DNA of 64,000 nucleotides, taken from positions 124,001-188,000 of the forward strand of contig JACMNO010000061.1 in assembly GCA_014378485.1 (NCBI GenBank), written 5' to 3'. Positions 1 to 7,609 of the stretch are shown piece by piece (the first letter of the stretch is position 1; each line of letters opens with the position of its first letter). The translations under genes and the position numbers were made by a program. Under the pieces are notes generated by a model. It was not told the DNA's origin and did not search any database. It saw only the letters and a program-made list of their open reading frames with translations. Source of the stretch: Bacteroidia bacterium (lineage in GTDB: Bacteria; Bacteroidota; Bacteroidia; B-17B0; Aurantibacillaceae).

Positions 1-111
1 AAACATAAGCGTAGGATCTCCCTTAACTACCATTGAGGCAGAAGGAACAATTTCATGGCCTTTTGATTTAAAAAAATCTAAAAATGTTTGACGTACTTTA
101 TTTGATTCCAT
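1..111 (-). CDS. alaS: Alanine--tRNA ligase, N-terminal 37 codons (partial)
   Basis: Only the first 37 codons are in the window; the gene runs off the left edge. Reading leftward from the ATG at 109-111, the peptide has the signature opening of Ala[18 protein letters not shown] followed by [10 protein letters not shown], the start of the class II catalytic core. The enzyme charges tRNA-Ala in the cytoplasm. A near-consensus Bacteroidota promoter lies at 131-138. In many Bacteroidota alaS is divergent from an M23 peptidase gene; that arrangement is kept here, but an ATPase cassette now separates the two. Identification is confident from the N-terminal motif; the rest of the protein cannot be judged. 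Confidence 0.93.
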   Translation of the reverse strand, partial: MESNKVRQTFLDFFKSKGHEIVPSASMVVKGDPTLMF

Positions 112-130
112 AATAGTTTAAAAGAAGTAG

Positions 131-138
131 CGAATATA
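131..138 (-). promoter_or_regulatory. Probable alaS promoter, -7 element
   Basis: On the minus strand the octamer TATATTCG differs by one base from the Bacteroidota -7 consensus TAnnTTTG. It lies 20 bp upstream of the alaS ATG, giving a very short leader. No convincing -33 TTG was seen. Confidence 0.4.
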
Positions 139-217
139 CTAAAATCACCGGCATGGTAAATCATAAATTATGCACTTTTTGTAAATAAATGTATGGTTTA
201 ATGCATCTGTTATTTTA

Positions 218-272
218 AAATATCAATCATGAAAATCGAAATTTATAGTTTTGATTTTCATGGTTGATATTT
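218..272 (+). repeat. Palindrome 1 of the ATPase cassette
   Basis: A 24-bp left arm (218-241) and a 24-bp right arm (249-272) are separated by a 7-nt loop. The arms differ at two positions, and both become G-U pairs in plus-strand RNA, so the hairpin is fully paired in that orientation. The core CATGAAAATC is shared with the hairpins at 309-353 and 1541-1583. There is no T-run or adjacent gene end that would make it a simple terminator. Confidence 0.9.
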
Positions 273-308
273 GTATTTAATTTTACTAAAATAAATATTT
301 TATTCATA

Positions 309-353
309 TTTACCATGAAAATCAAAAATTTGTTTTTTGATTTTCATGGTAAA
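309..353 (+). repeat. Palindrome 2 of the ATPase cassette
   Basis: A perfect 20-bp inverted repeat: the left arm 309-328 is TTTACCATGAAAATCAAAAA, the right arm 334-353 is its exact reverse complement, and the loop is 5 nt. It ends 6 bp before the promoter-like TATATTTG and 17 bp before the ATPase start codon. It shares its core with the hairpins at 218-272 and 1541-1583. Confidence 0.93.
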
Positions 354-358
354 ATATT

Positions 359-366
359 TATATTTG
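359..366 (+). promoter_or_regulatory. Promoter -7 element at the ATPase start
   Basis: TATATTTG matches TAnnTTTG exactly. Its last base is only 4 bases before the ATG at 371, so a transcript from it would be leaderless or nearly so. It sits directly after the right arm of the hairpin at 309-353. Confidence 0.5.
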
Positions 367-370
367 TAAT

Positions 371-1543
371 ATGATCAACAGAGATATATTATCAAAAATT
401 GAATTAATGCTAAAGGAGTTTCCTGTTGTTTGCCTTCTAGGACCGAGACAGGTAGGTAAAACTACTATTGCCAAATCATTTAAAGTAGTTAATAAGAAAG
501 AAGCCGTTTATTTGGATTTAGAAAAGCAGTCTGATTTAAAAAAAATTGAAGATGTTGAATTATATTTATTACACCACCGTAATGATTTTGTGATAATAGA
601 TGAAGTGCAATACAGGCCGGAAATTTTTTCGTGTTTACGTCCTGAAGTTGATGAGAAAAGAGTAAATGGCAGATTCTTGATTACCGGTTCTGCTGCTCCG
701 GAACTGGTAAAAGGTGTTTCGGAAAGCTTAGCCGGTAGAATCTGTTACTTAGAGATGTATCCTATATCTATAACGGAAGCATTAAAAGCTAAAGTTAAAT
801 TAACGACCCATTGGTTACGAGGAGGTTTTCCAAGCGCGTTAAATGCAAAAAACAATGAAATAGCAGAACGTTGGAGAGAAAATTTTGTAAAATCATTTGC
901 TGAAAGAGATTTATCGGCATTATTTGGCGTTATGTTATCAAGTTCAATTGTAAAAAACTTTTGGGAAATGTTGGCAGGTACGCAAGGTAGTGTTTGGAAC
1001 GCCGCTAATTTCGGGCGTTCATTAGGGATATCAGCACCTACAACTAATAAGTATTTAGATTTATTAGAAGGTGCTTACATGGTAAGGAAATTACCGGCGT
1101 GGTATGTTAATGCCACTAAACGTTTAGTTAAAGCACCAAAAATTTACATTAGAGATAGTGGGATTTTGCACCATTTTAATCAAATCACAAATCTTAAAGA
1201 TTTACCCGGACATATTATTACCGGCGCTTCATGGGAAGGATATGTGATTGAGGAAATTTGTAAAAAACTGCCAAATCATATTCGTCCTTTTTTTTATAGA
1301 ACCCACCAGGGTGCCGAAATAGATTTGGTATTAGTTAAAGGATTGAAAGCCATTGCAGCCATTGAAATTAAATATTCATTGTCGCCATCAGTTAGCAAAG
1401 GATTTTATGAGGCTTTAGATGATTTAGGTAATCCCTTATCTTTTGTTGTTATTCCGTCTGGCATGGCATATAAAACAAAGCAAAACAGTAAGGTGATTTC
1501 GTTAGAAGAATTTATCTTAAAAGATTTATTGAAAGTATTTTAA
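371..1543 (+). CDS. AAA_14/DUF4143 family ATPase with PD-(D/E)XK-like C-terminus
   Basis: 390 residues. The N-terminal P-loop ATPase shows Walker A GPRQVGKT (24-31), Walker B VIIDEVQ (74-80), the sensor-like LITGSAAP (103-110) and LAGR (120-123). The C-terminal DUF4143 region ends in GAEIDLVL...IEIKYS, placing D318, E332 and K334 in the order of a PD-(D/E)XK nuclease site. Proteins of this family are common, variable accessory genes in Bacteroidota and archaea, and their role is not established. The start fits the family's usual MI-RD opening; no ribosome site is visible and the promoter almost touches the ATG. The stop codon TAA forms the first three bases of the hairpin at 1541-1583. Two more hairpins precede the gene, and it interrupts the alaS-M23 spacer. 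Family is certain; nuclease activity is inferred. Confidence 0.9.
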   Translation: MINRDILSKIELMLKEFPVVCLLGPRQVGKTTIAKSFKVVNKKEAVYLDLEKQSDLKKIEDVELYLLHHRNDFVIIDEVQYRPEIFSCLRPEVDEKRVNGRFLITGSAAPELVKGVSESLAGRICYLEMYPISITEALKAKVKLTTHWLRGGFPSALNAKNNEIAERWRENFVKSFAERDLSALFGVMLSSSIVKNFWEMLAGTQGSVWNAANFGRSLGISAPTTNKYLDLLEGAYMVRKLPAWYVNATKRLVKAPKIYIRDSGILHHFNQITNLKDLPGHIITGASWEGYVIEEICKKLPNHIRPFFYRTHQGAEIDLVLVKGLKAIAAIEIKYSLSPSVSKGFYEALDDLGNPLSFVVIPSGMAYKTKQNSKVISLEEFILKDLLKVF

Positions 1544-1583
1544 CCATGAAAATCGAAATTTTAAATTTTGATTTTCATGGTTA
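1541..1583 (+). repeat. Palindrome 3 of the ATPase cassette
   Basis: Arms 1541-1561 and 1563-1583 are 21 bp each with a single mismatch (a G-U pair in plus-strand RNA) and almost no loop. The left arm begins with the TAA stop of the ATPase. The core ACCATGAAAATC is the same as in the two upstream hairpins. It could also end transcription, but the right arm runs into a mixed A/T stretch rather than a clean T-run. Confidence 0.9.
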
Positions 1584-1634
1584 CTATTTTTTACTTATAA
1601 CTTAAATTTATATGAATAAATAACTGCTTTTTTT

Positions 1635-1642
1635 TATATTTG
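1635..1642 (+). promoter_or_regulatory. Promoter -7 element of the M23 peptidase gene
   Basis: TATATTTG is an exact TAnnTTTG match, 17 bp upstream of the ATG at 1660. It lies outside the ATPase cassette, so the peptidase keeps its own promoter. Confidence 0.55.
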
Positions 1643-1659
1643 CTAGCCTTTTCAGTAAC

Positions 1660-2631
1660 ATGTCAAAAGTAAAATATAAATTTAATACCAAATCCCTAAC
1701 CTACGAAAAAGTAAAAATTACTTTTAGGCAGCGTTTGCTTCAGGTATTCTCTTACCTGGCTATTGGATTGGTATTTGCAGCTGTAACCATTTTATTAGGT
1801 TACCGGTTTTTACCTTCTCCCATGCAGAAAAAGCAAAACAGGGAATTGGAAGTAGTTAAACTTCAGTACGAGCTTCTCAATAAAAAAATGAACCAGGTTC
1901 AAACGGTTTTAAATGATCTACAGGACAGGGATGATAATATTTACAGGGTTATTTTTGAAGCAGAACCAATTCCAAGCACAGTAAGACAAGCAGGTTTTGG
2001 AGGAAGTGATCGGTACAAAGATCTGGAAGGATATGATAATACTGCATTAATGAAGGAGGCAACCGAGCGTCTGGATCGAATTACAAAGCAATTGTATATA
2101 CAATCCAAATCATTTGACGAAGTTGTAAAAATGGCTAAAGGAAAAGAAAAGCTGATAGCTTCCATTCCGGCTATCATGCCTTTGAATAATAAAAATTTAA
2201 AACATGCTCCAAGTGGATACGGTTGGAGAACACACCCGATTTACAAAACACAAGAGTTTCATCCGGGAATGGATTTTACGGCAGAACAGGGCACACCAAT
2301 TTATGCTACTGGCGATGGTATAGTTGAAGTGGCAGATGCTTCATCACAGGGTTATGGAAATCATGTCGTAATTAATCATGGGTTTGGATATCAAACACTT
2401 TATGGACACATGAGTAAAATTGCAACAAAGCCTGGAGCCAAATTAAAGCGTGGTGACCTAATAGGATATGTTGGAAGCACAGGTTTAAGTACCGGCCCGC
2501 ATGTACATTACGAAGTCATTAAGAACGGTGAAAAAGTAAACCCGATCAATTTTTATTACAACGATCTTTCTCCTGAAGAATATCAGATTATGCTGGAGCT
2601 GTCATCCAAATCAACACAATCATTCGATTAA
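1660..2631 (+). CDS. M23 family (LytM-type) metallopeptidase
   Basis: 323 residues. A cytoplasmic N-terminus is followed by one membrane segment (about 30-48), a coiled-coil stretch (about 55-90) and a C-terminal LytM domain. The zinc ligands are visible as H201-x3-D205 (HPGMD) and H281-x-H283 (HVHYE). The family cleaves peptidoglycan cross-bridges or activates amidases from the inner membrane side of the periplasm. Its stop codon overlaps the next start by one base (TAATG at 2629-2633), implying coupled translation with the permease. Length and layout are typical of Bacteroidota M23 proteins encoded beside alaS. Whether it is an active hydrolase or a divisome activator cannot be told from sequence. 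Confidence 0.92.
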   Translation: MSKVKYKFNTKSLTYEKVKITFRQRLLQVFSYLAIGLVFAAVTILLGYRFLPSPMQKKQNRELEVVKLQYELLNKKMNQVQTVLNDLQDRDDNIYRVIFEAEPIPSTVRQAGFGGSDRYKDLEGYDNTALMKEATERLDRITKQLYIQSKSFDEVVKMAKGKEKLIASIPAIMPLNNKNLKHAPSGYGWRTHPIYKTQEFHPGMDFTAEQGTPIYATGDGIVEVADASSQGYGNHVVINHGFGYQTLYGHMSKIATKPGAKLKRGDLIGYVGSTGLSTGPHVHYEVIKNGEKVNPINFYYNDLSPEEYQIMLELSSKSTQSFD

Positions 2632-3944
2632 TGAATTCTAAGTATAAGATTGGGTTTTACACGGCTATCTCATTAGTGATTGCTAATATGATCGGTACGG
2701 GAGTTTTCACCAGTCTTGGGTTCCAGCTGTTTGATATTCATTCGGTATTAACCATATTGGTTTTGTGGTTGTTGGGTGGAATCATTTCTTTTTGTGGCGC
2801 TTTGGTTTATGCTGAATTAGGGGTGGCCATTCCACGAAGTGGGGGAGAGTACGTTTATTTGTCTAAACTGATGCATCCTTCTATTGGTTTTATGTCGGGC
2901 TGGGTTTCATCTACGGTTGGCTTTGCAGCGCCGGTAGCGTTGGCATCTATGGCGCTAGGAACGTACGTTCATAAAATATTTCCAAATGTAAATATTACGA
3001 TTTGCGCACTTACTGTGGTTGCATTGATCACTTTGATACATACTATGGATCTGAAGTTCGGCAGCAGTGTTCAAAAAGTACTGACCATGTTAAAAGTAAT
3101 TGTGATTGTTTGTTTTATCATTGCCGGACTGTTTCATACACCTAGCCATGAAACAACTATTCTGCCTCAGCCTGATTCGATGAAAGAAATTTTTAGTGCC
3201 GCTTTTTGGGTGTCGTTGATCTACGTATCATACGCTTATAGTGGTTGGAATGCTGCATCTTACCTGGCAGGTGATATGCAGAATCCTCAAAAAAATCTGC
3301 CGAAAGCTTTATTACTGGGAACTTTATTAGTGACGGTTATTTATGTGCTGTTGAATTTTGTTTTCATGTATAGTGCGCCAATGTCAGAGTTGACAGGAGT
3401 TTTAGAAATAGGCCATGTGAGCGCGGCTCATATATTTGGAGAAACTATTGGTAAAATGATGAGCCTGATCATTGCTTTTTTGTTACTATCATCTATCAGT
3501 GCCATGATCATGGCCGGACCACGCATCATTAAATCAATGGGTGAAGATCTTCCCATGCTGAGCATCCTGGCAAAGACCAATAAAAATAATGTTCCTTTTA
3601 TGGCAGTAATCACTCAATCTTTCATAACGGTGGTATTAATTTTATCATCACAGTTTGAAGCAGTGCTGACCTTTGTGGGGTTTAGCTTGAGTATCTTTAC
3701 ATTCCTGACCGTAAGCAGTATTTTTATTTTGAGATACCGTCAGATTGAAACGCCCGGTTATAAAACATGGGGTTATCCGGTGACACCTATTTTGTTTTTA
3801 TTATTAAATGGATTTACTATTTATTTTGTATTCACTCAAAAGCCGGTTGAATCCCTTTTAGGCTTATTAAATGTAGCCATAGGCGGAACAATTTATTTTA
3901 TAGGAAAATTTATATCAGAAAAAAGAAAGAAAAATGAGGTTTAA
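2631..3944 (+). CDS. APC superfamily amino acid permease
   Basis: 437 residues, almost entirely hydrophobic with about 12 predicted membrane helices. The first helix has the APC signature MIGTGVFTSLG (about 20-30). Transporters of this family carry amino acids or amines across the inner membrane, by proton symport or exchange. The start overlaps the M23 stop by one base, and the gene's end overlaps the next gene by 11 bp, so the three form a tight plus-strand operon. Substrate is not predictable. The window also encodes several dipeptidyl peptidases, which fits amino acid use, but that link is inference. Confidence 0.9.
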   Translation: MNSKYKIGFYTAISLVIANMIGTGVFTSLGFQLFDIHSVLTILVLWLLGGIISFCGALVYAELGVAIPRSGGEYVYLSKLMHPSIGFMSGWVSSTVGFAAPVALASMALGTYVHKIFPNVNITICALTVVALITLIHTMDLKFGSSVQKVLTMLKVIVIVCFIIAGLFHTPSHETTILPQPDSMKEIFSAAFWVSLIYVSYAYSGWNAASYLAGDMQNPQKNLPKALLLGTLLVTVIYVLLNFVFMYSAPMSELTGVLEIGHVSAAHIFGETIGKMMSLIIAFLLLSSISAMIMAGPRIIKSMGEDLPMLSILAKTNKNNVPFMAVITQSFITVVLILSSQFEAVLTFVGFSLSIFTFLTVSSIFILRYRQIETPGYKTWGYPVTPILFLLLNGFTIYFVFTQKPVESLLGLLNVAIGGTIYFIGKFISEKRKKNEV

Positions 3945-5154
3945 AAAATTAAGTGCATGTGTCATTGCAGGATGTTTTATATTGGGATGCTCTCCTTCGG
4001 TAAGTGAACAAACAGGCGAGTTAAAAAAAGATACCATTGTGCCAAAAATTGTTGTGGAAAAGGAAAGAAAGGATTCGCTTGAATCAGTAACTGTTCCTGT
4101 AATTGTGATCAATGATACATTAAATGCATTGGCAAATATCATGTCCGGTATTACGGATACGAGTTCCATTTATAAATATGTTCAGAACACACCTGACTTT
4201 AAATCCTTTAGTAAAAATTTTGATAAGCGATGGCGAACTTATGATTCTACGAGATTAATGAATCTTAGGAAATTTAAAGAGGATGAGATTTCAAAAATAG
4301 TGACGAATCAATCTACCTTATTTTACCCCTTTTCTGGACCTGATATTTTACATGCACAAGCCTTTTTTCCTGACGTGGATAAATATGTTATGATTGGGTT
4401 AGAACCTGTTGGAAGTTTACCGGAGTTTAAAAAGGAGGAAATCGATTCATTGGATACTTACTTTAGTAAAGTCAATACATCTTTAAACGCAATATTAAAG
4501 TTTAGTTTTTTCAGAACCCAAAGCATGAAGAATGATTTGAAAAATGAAGAAGTGGATGGAACACTGCATCTGTTGTTCCTGTTTTTAAAACGTACGGGTA
4601 ATTTATTTACTTCTGTAATGCCTGTCACTGTTGATAGTTCCGGAACGATACAATATGTTGGATCATTTTCTGATTTGAAGAAACTTAAAACAAATACAAG
4701 GGGAGTGGAGATCAAATTTGTAGATGCAACTAAACACTTAAAGACTTTGTATTACTTTTCGTTGAATGCTGCTGATGGCGGATTAAAATCAAATAAGGGA
4801 TTTGTTACTTATTTAAAAAATATGGGAACAGTGAATACTTATCTCAAAGGTGCATCATATTTAATGCATAAAAATTATTTTTCCATTATCAGAAATGTGA
4901 TTCTGGATCAGAGCCAGCATGTGGTTCAGGATGACAGTGGTATTGCTTTTCATTACTTTCTGGATGATGATAAAAAATGGAATTATTCTTTCTTTGGTCA
5001 GTATTTAAAACCGATTCCGATGTTCTCACAATTCTTTCAGAAAGATCTGGACTCCTTGTATAAAAAGCAAGGAGCTAAACCCATTGGATTTGGAATTGGT
5101 TATAATTTTAAGGACAAGAATAGCAACTTTATGATTGCCAGTAAGCAACCGTAA
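3934..5154 (+). CDS. Hypothetical lipoprotein
   Basis: 406 residues, no family recognised. The N-terminus is a lipoprotein signal with the lipobox ILGC and Cys19 as the acylated residue, so the product should sit in the outer or inner membrane leaflet. The remainder is a soluble, mixed alpha/beta-looking sequence with several phenylalanine- and tyrosine-rich stretches and no repeats. The gene starts inside the permease stop region (11-bp overlap) and ends directly against the convergent DUF983 gene, whose stop codon begins at the next base. A role connected to the M23/permease operon is possible but unproven. Confidence 0.75.
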   Translation: MRFKKLSACVIAGCFILGCSPSVSEQTGELKKDTIVPKIVVEKERKDSLESVTVPVIVINDTLNALANIMSGITDTSSIYKYVQNTPDFKSFSKNFDKRWRTYDSTRLMNLRKFKEDEISKIVTNQSTLFYPFSGPDILHAQAFFPDVDKYVMIGLEPVGSLPEFKKEEIDSLDTYFSKVNTSLNAILKFSFFRTQSMKNDLKNEEVDGTLHLLFLFLKRTGNLFTSVMPVTVDSSGTIQYVGSFSDLKKLKTNTRGVEIKFVDATKHLKTLYYFSLNAADGGLKSNKGFVTYLKNMGTVNTYLKGASYLMHKNYFSIIRNVILDQSQHVVQDDSGIAFHYFLDDDKKWNYSFFGQYLKPIPMFSQFFQKDLDSLYKKQGAKPIGFGIGYNFKDKNSNFMIASKQP

Positions 5155-5568
5155 TTATTTTTTTGTCGGATCATACTTCACAAACACATTGAGCCAGATT
5201 GCTCTTGAACTTCTGAATACCAATGGAAAGGAAAAGATCAAAATAGTAAGAAGGCTAATAAGATTTGGAGCAATGGCCCAGCCATAAAAATGAAATACCG
5301 TTAGATGAACGATGACAGCAATCAAAGTTGTTGTTGCATGACTGATCATCATGGCCCCATAATAAAATCCTGTTTCTCTGTAAAAATCTTCGCCACAAAC
5401 TACACAGCGTTTTGGCATTTTATCAAGGTCTTTGAGATTATAAGGGTTCTTATTTAAAAACAAATCGCCCTCATGGCATTTAGGACACTTTAGTTTAAAA
5501 ATACTATATAATTTTGTTCCTTTTTTGAAAGGATTGGAAAATAGAGATCTGAATTTATTCATGGTCAT
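5155..5568 (-). CDS. DUF983 family membrane protein
   Basis: 137 residues. Two CxxC pairs (C28/C31 in KCPKCHEGDLF and C55/C58 in RCVVCGEDF) form a zinc-ribbon head, followed by the conserved DFYRETGFYYGAMMISH stretch and two membrane helices (about 68-90 and 93-115). This is DUF983, found in Bacteroidota and proteobacteria with no assigned function. It overlaps the upstream methyltransferase by 14 bp, so the pair is probably co-translated. A second in-frame ATG two codons downstream is an equally possible start. Confidence 0.9.
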   Translation of the reverse strand: MTMNKFRSLFSNPFKKGTKLYSIFKLKCPKCHEGDLFLNKNPYNLKDLDKMPKRCVVCGEDFYRETGFYYGAMMISHATTTLIAVIVHLTVFHFYGWAIAPNLISLLTILIFSFPLVFRSSRAIWLNVFVKYDPTKK

Positions 5569-6169
5569 TCTTTTCCTGTTTTATCCAAAGTTTTAGTTCT
5601 CCATTAAATGCTTCCGTTTCTTTTTTATAGGAATTAGGAACCTCAAAATTATTGCCGTGATATGTTACCAACCTTGTTCCGGCCTGAGCCTTATCTAACT
5701 GTTCCTCTGTATGATTCAGATAAACCTGATACATATTTTCTTCAAGTTCTACTTCATCATTTAACCGTTTCACAAATTCAAGGTTTTCATAAAATGGGTT
5801 AAACAAATAAAAGGCATCGTACTCTGAAAAACTTATATCAAGGATATTTGCATGGAAGATTGAGACATTATTAAGCCCGAAATGTTGTGCTATTGTGTTC
5901 CCGGTTTTTGCCAGGCTTTCCCTATGCTCTACACCGTAAAAATGACTGTCAGAATATTTGGCGCCAGTAATGCAGAATTTCCCGGTACCGGCACCAATAT
6001 CTAAAATACGGGAGGCATTTGTTTCAGTTAACCATTCGGCTGCTTTTTTTGCAACTTCAATAGGTGTAAAGTAAAGTCTTGAAGCCGTTTTTAAATAAGC
6101 AGGTAAAAAGCGGTCGAAGCTTTGCTCTGTTAATTCATGCTGATAGATTGGCTTTTGCAGATTTTCCAT
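5555..6169 (-). CDS. Class I SAM-dependent methyltransferase
   Basis: About 204 residues from the ATG at 6167-6169 (MENLQKPIYQHELTEQSF). The open frame extends upstream to a TTG at 6205, but that would overlap the promoter TACTTTTG at 6203-6210, so the ATG is preferred. Motif I of the Rossmann fold is clear: ILDIGAGTGKFCI, followed by the acidic residue at GVEHRE. The product is cytoplasmic and its substrate is unknown. It overlaps DUF983 downstream by 14 bp. The asparagine/tyrosine-poor N-terminus and short length fit a small-molecule or protein methyltransferase, but nothing points to a specific target. Confidence 0.85.
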   Translation of the reverse strand: MENLQKPIYQHELTEQSFDRFLPAYLKTASRLYFTPIEVAKKAAEWLTETNASRILDIGAGTGKFCITGAKYSDSHFYGVEHRESLAKTGNTIAQHFGLNNVSIFHANILDISFSEYDAFYLFNPFYENLEFVKRLNDEVELEENMYQVYLNHTEEQLDKAQAGTRLVTYHGNNFEVPNSYKKETEAFNGELKLWIKQEKNDHE

Positions 6170-6202
6170 TGGGAGACTAATGATACTATAATCTTTACAA
6201 TA

Positions 6203-6210
6203 CAAAAGTA
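6203..6210 (-). promoter_or_regulatory. Promoter -7 element of the methyltransferase-DUF983 operon
   Basis: TACTTTTG on the minus strand is an exact TAnnTTTG match, 33 bp upstream of the preferred ATG at 6169. It is divergent from the plus-strand promoter at 6302-6309. Confidence 0.55.
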
Positions 6211-6301
6211 TTATTTTTTTAACGTTTAAATGGATTTACGTTTTTTAATTGTAAGAATAACAGGAATGAATATGTCATAAACCGTTTAGGCTGATAATAC
6301 T

Positions 6302-6309
6302 TATATTTG
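6302..6309 (+). promoter_or_regulatory. Promoter -7 element of the serine hydrolase gene
   Basis: TATATTTG matches TAnnTTTG exactly. It ends 18 bp before the preferred TTG start at 6328 and overlaps the TTG at 6307 that opens the longest frame, which argues against that longer start. Confidence 0.55.
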
Positions 6310-6327
6310 TTTCATAACAACAATCCA

Positions 6328-7539
6328 TTGAAAACAGGTAATTATAAAAACTCTTCAAAAACTATTTTAATTGGCTTATTGATATTTTGTCTGCAATCCG
6401 GAATTAGTCAAAATTCGTTTGTGTTCGATTCCGTTTTAAATAAAAAACCAATCTTGAAAAAGGTAAATTCTGATTATAAAAAATATCGCTTACAGATTAT
6501 TTATACTCAAATTACGAGAGATCGAGAAGGGCATCCAACGTTTACTGATTACCGGTATCATGTAGATTCCTCTAATTATTTTTACTGCGCCAGTCTGGTA
6601 AAATTGCCGTGTTCAATTCTTGCTTTTGAGAAAATCAAAAATCTTCGTGTGCCCAGTAATTCCATTATGTTCACGGATAGCACAAATGCCTGTCAGCGTT
6701 CAGTTCGAGAAGATACTTCCTCTATAAGCGGATATCCGAGCATTGCACAATATATTAAGCGCATGGCATTAGTAAGCGATAACTTTGCCTATGGCAGAGT
6801 GTATGAATTTTTAGGAGTTGACTATATACACAATAGATTAGGAGAATTGGGTTATAAAAATATAAGAATTGTTCATCGTTTTGACGGAGGATGTAAAGGC
6901 GCGGAACATACAATAACTAACCAAGTCAGTTTCTGTAAGAGTGATTTTACACCGATTACAACTCAACCACAACAGGAAGCTTCGAAATTATATTCTCATC
7001 CATTAGGAGAAGTAAAAGTAGGAAGAGCACATTTGAATGCTCAAAACAAAAAAATAAATCAACCAAAAGATTTCACAAACATGAATTATATCTCATTGGA
7101 GAATATTCATTCGATGCTAAAACGTCTTATCTTTAGTAATGATTTGCCTTATGAACAGCGTTATGATCTGCTGGAAGATGACCGTCAATTTTTAATTGAA
7201 CAGTTAACATCCTTACCTCGCGAAAGTTCTCATCCAACATATAATAAAAGCTATTACGATAGTTATAAAAAATATTTTATGTTTGGTGATAGCAAAAAAC
7301 CAATGACTAATAACGATATAAAGATCACCAATATTGTAGGACAGTCATATGGCTTTATGGTAGATTGCGCCTACATTCAAAATAAAAAAGAAAATGTGGA
7401 GTTTATGCTGAGCGCTGTTATTTATGCGAATGAGGATGAAATTATTAATGATGGTAAATATGAATACAATACCATTGCTATGCCTTTTTTGGCTGAATTG
7501 GGTAGGCAGATTTACGCTTATGAATTAAAAAGACGTTAG
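6328..7539 (+). CDS. Secreted serine hydrolase, class A beta-lactamase-like
   Basis: About 403 residues from a TTG start at 6328; no ATG exists until beyond the signal peptide, and the earlier TTG at 6307 lies within the promoter. A signal peptide (TILIGLLIFCLQSGISQ) directs export. The catalytic S-x-x-K appears as ASLVK (S about 89) and an SDN triad follows at about 150-152, the hallmark of class A beta-lactamases and related hydrolases. The third KTG-like motif is not obvious; the equivalent position may be IVGQSYGF. The sequence is about 120 residues longer than a typical class A enzyme, so a peptidase or esterase role is as likely as antibiotic hydrolysis. Confidence 0.75.
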   Translation: MKTGNYKNSSKTILIGLLIFCLQSGISQNSFVFDSVLNKKPILKKVNSDYKKYRLQIIYTQITRDREGHPTFTDYRYHVDSSNYFYCASLVKLPCSILAFEKIKNLRVPSNSIMFTDSTNACQRSVREDTSSISGYPSIAQYIKRMALVSDNFAYGRVYEFLGVDYIHNRLGELGYKNIRIVHRFDGGCKGAEHTITNQVSFCKSDFTPITTQPQQEASKLYSHPLGEVKVGRAHLNAQNKKINQPKDFTNMNYISLENIHSMLKRLIFSNDLPYEQRYDLLEDDRQFLIEQLTSLPRESSHPTYNKSYYDSYKKYFMFGDSKKPMTNNDIKITNIVGQSYGFMVDCAYIQNKKENVEFMLSAVIYANEDEIINDGKYEYNTIAMPFLAELGRQIYAYELKRR

Positions 7540-7609
7540 CCCGCGGATTTCGCGGAATAGCGCAAATTATTAAATTAGGGAAAATCAGCGGGAACTGCGG
7601 AAAATAAAT
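7540..7609. repeat. Short GC-rich intergenic palindromic remnant
   Basis: The spacer before the helicase gene holds CCGCGGATTTCGCGG and a second related CAGCGGGAACTGCGG in an otherwise AT-rich context. It looks like a degraded piece of a dispersed intergenic repeat; function unknown. Confidence 0.35.

Larger units (their letters stand above)
218..1583 (+). mobile_element. Putative ATPase-palindrome cassette
   Basis: The ATPase gene plus its three related hairpins form a unit of about 1.37 kb lying between two genes that are usually neighbours (alaS and an M23 peptidase). No transposase, no outer terminal repeats and no target duplication were recognised. The mobile nature is inferred from the repeated hairpins, the placement and the accessory distribution of the protein family. 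Confidence 0.5.

Noticed and set aside
218-353. The two upstream hairpins as a CRISPR array
   Set aside because: Only two units of unequal length, each a self-complementary hairpin, with no spacers or cas genes.
6307-6327. Upstream TTG start of the serine hydrolase
   Set aside because: It overlaps the -7 promoter element and gives a poor signal peptide start; the later TTG at 6328 fits better.
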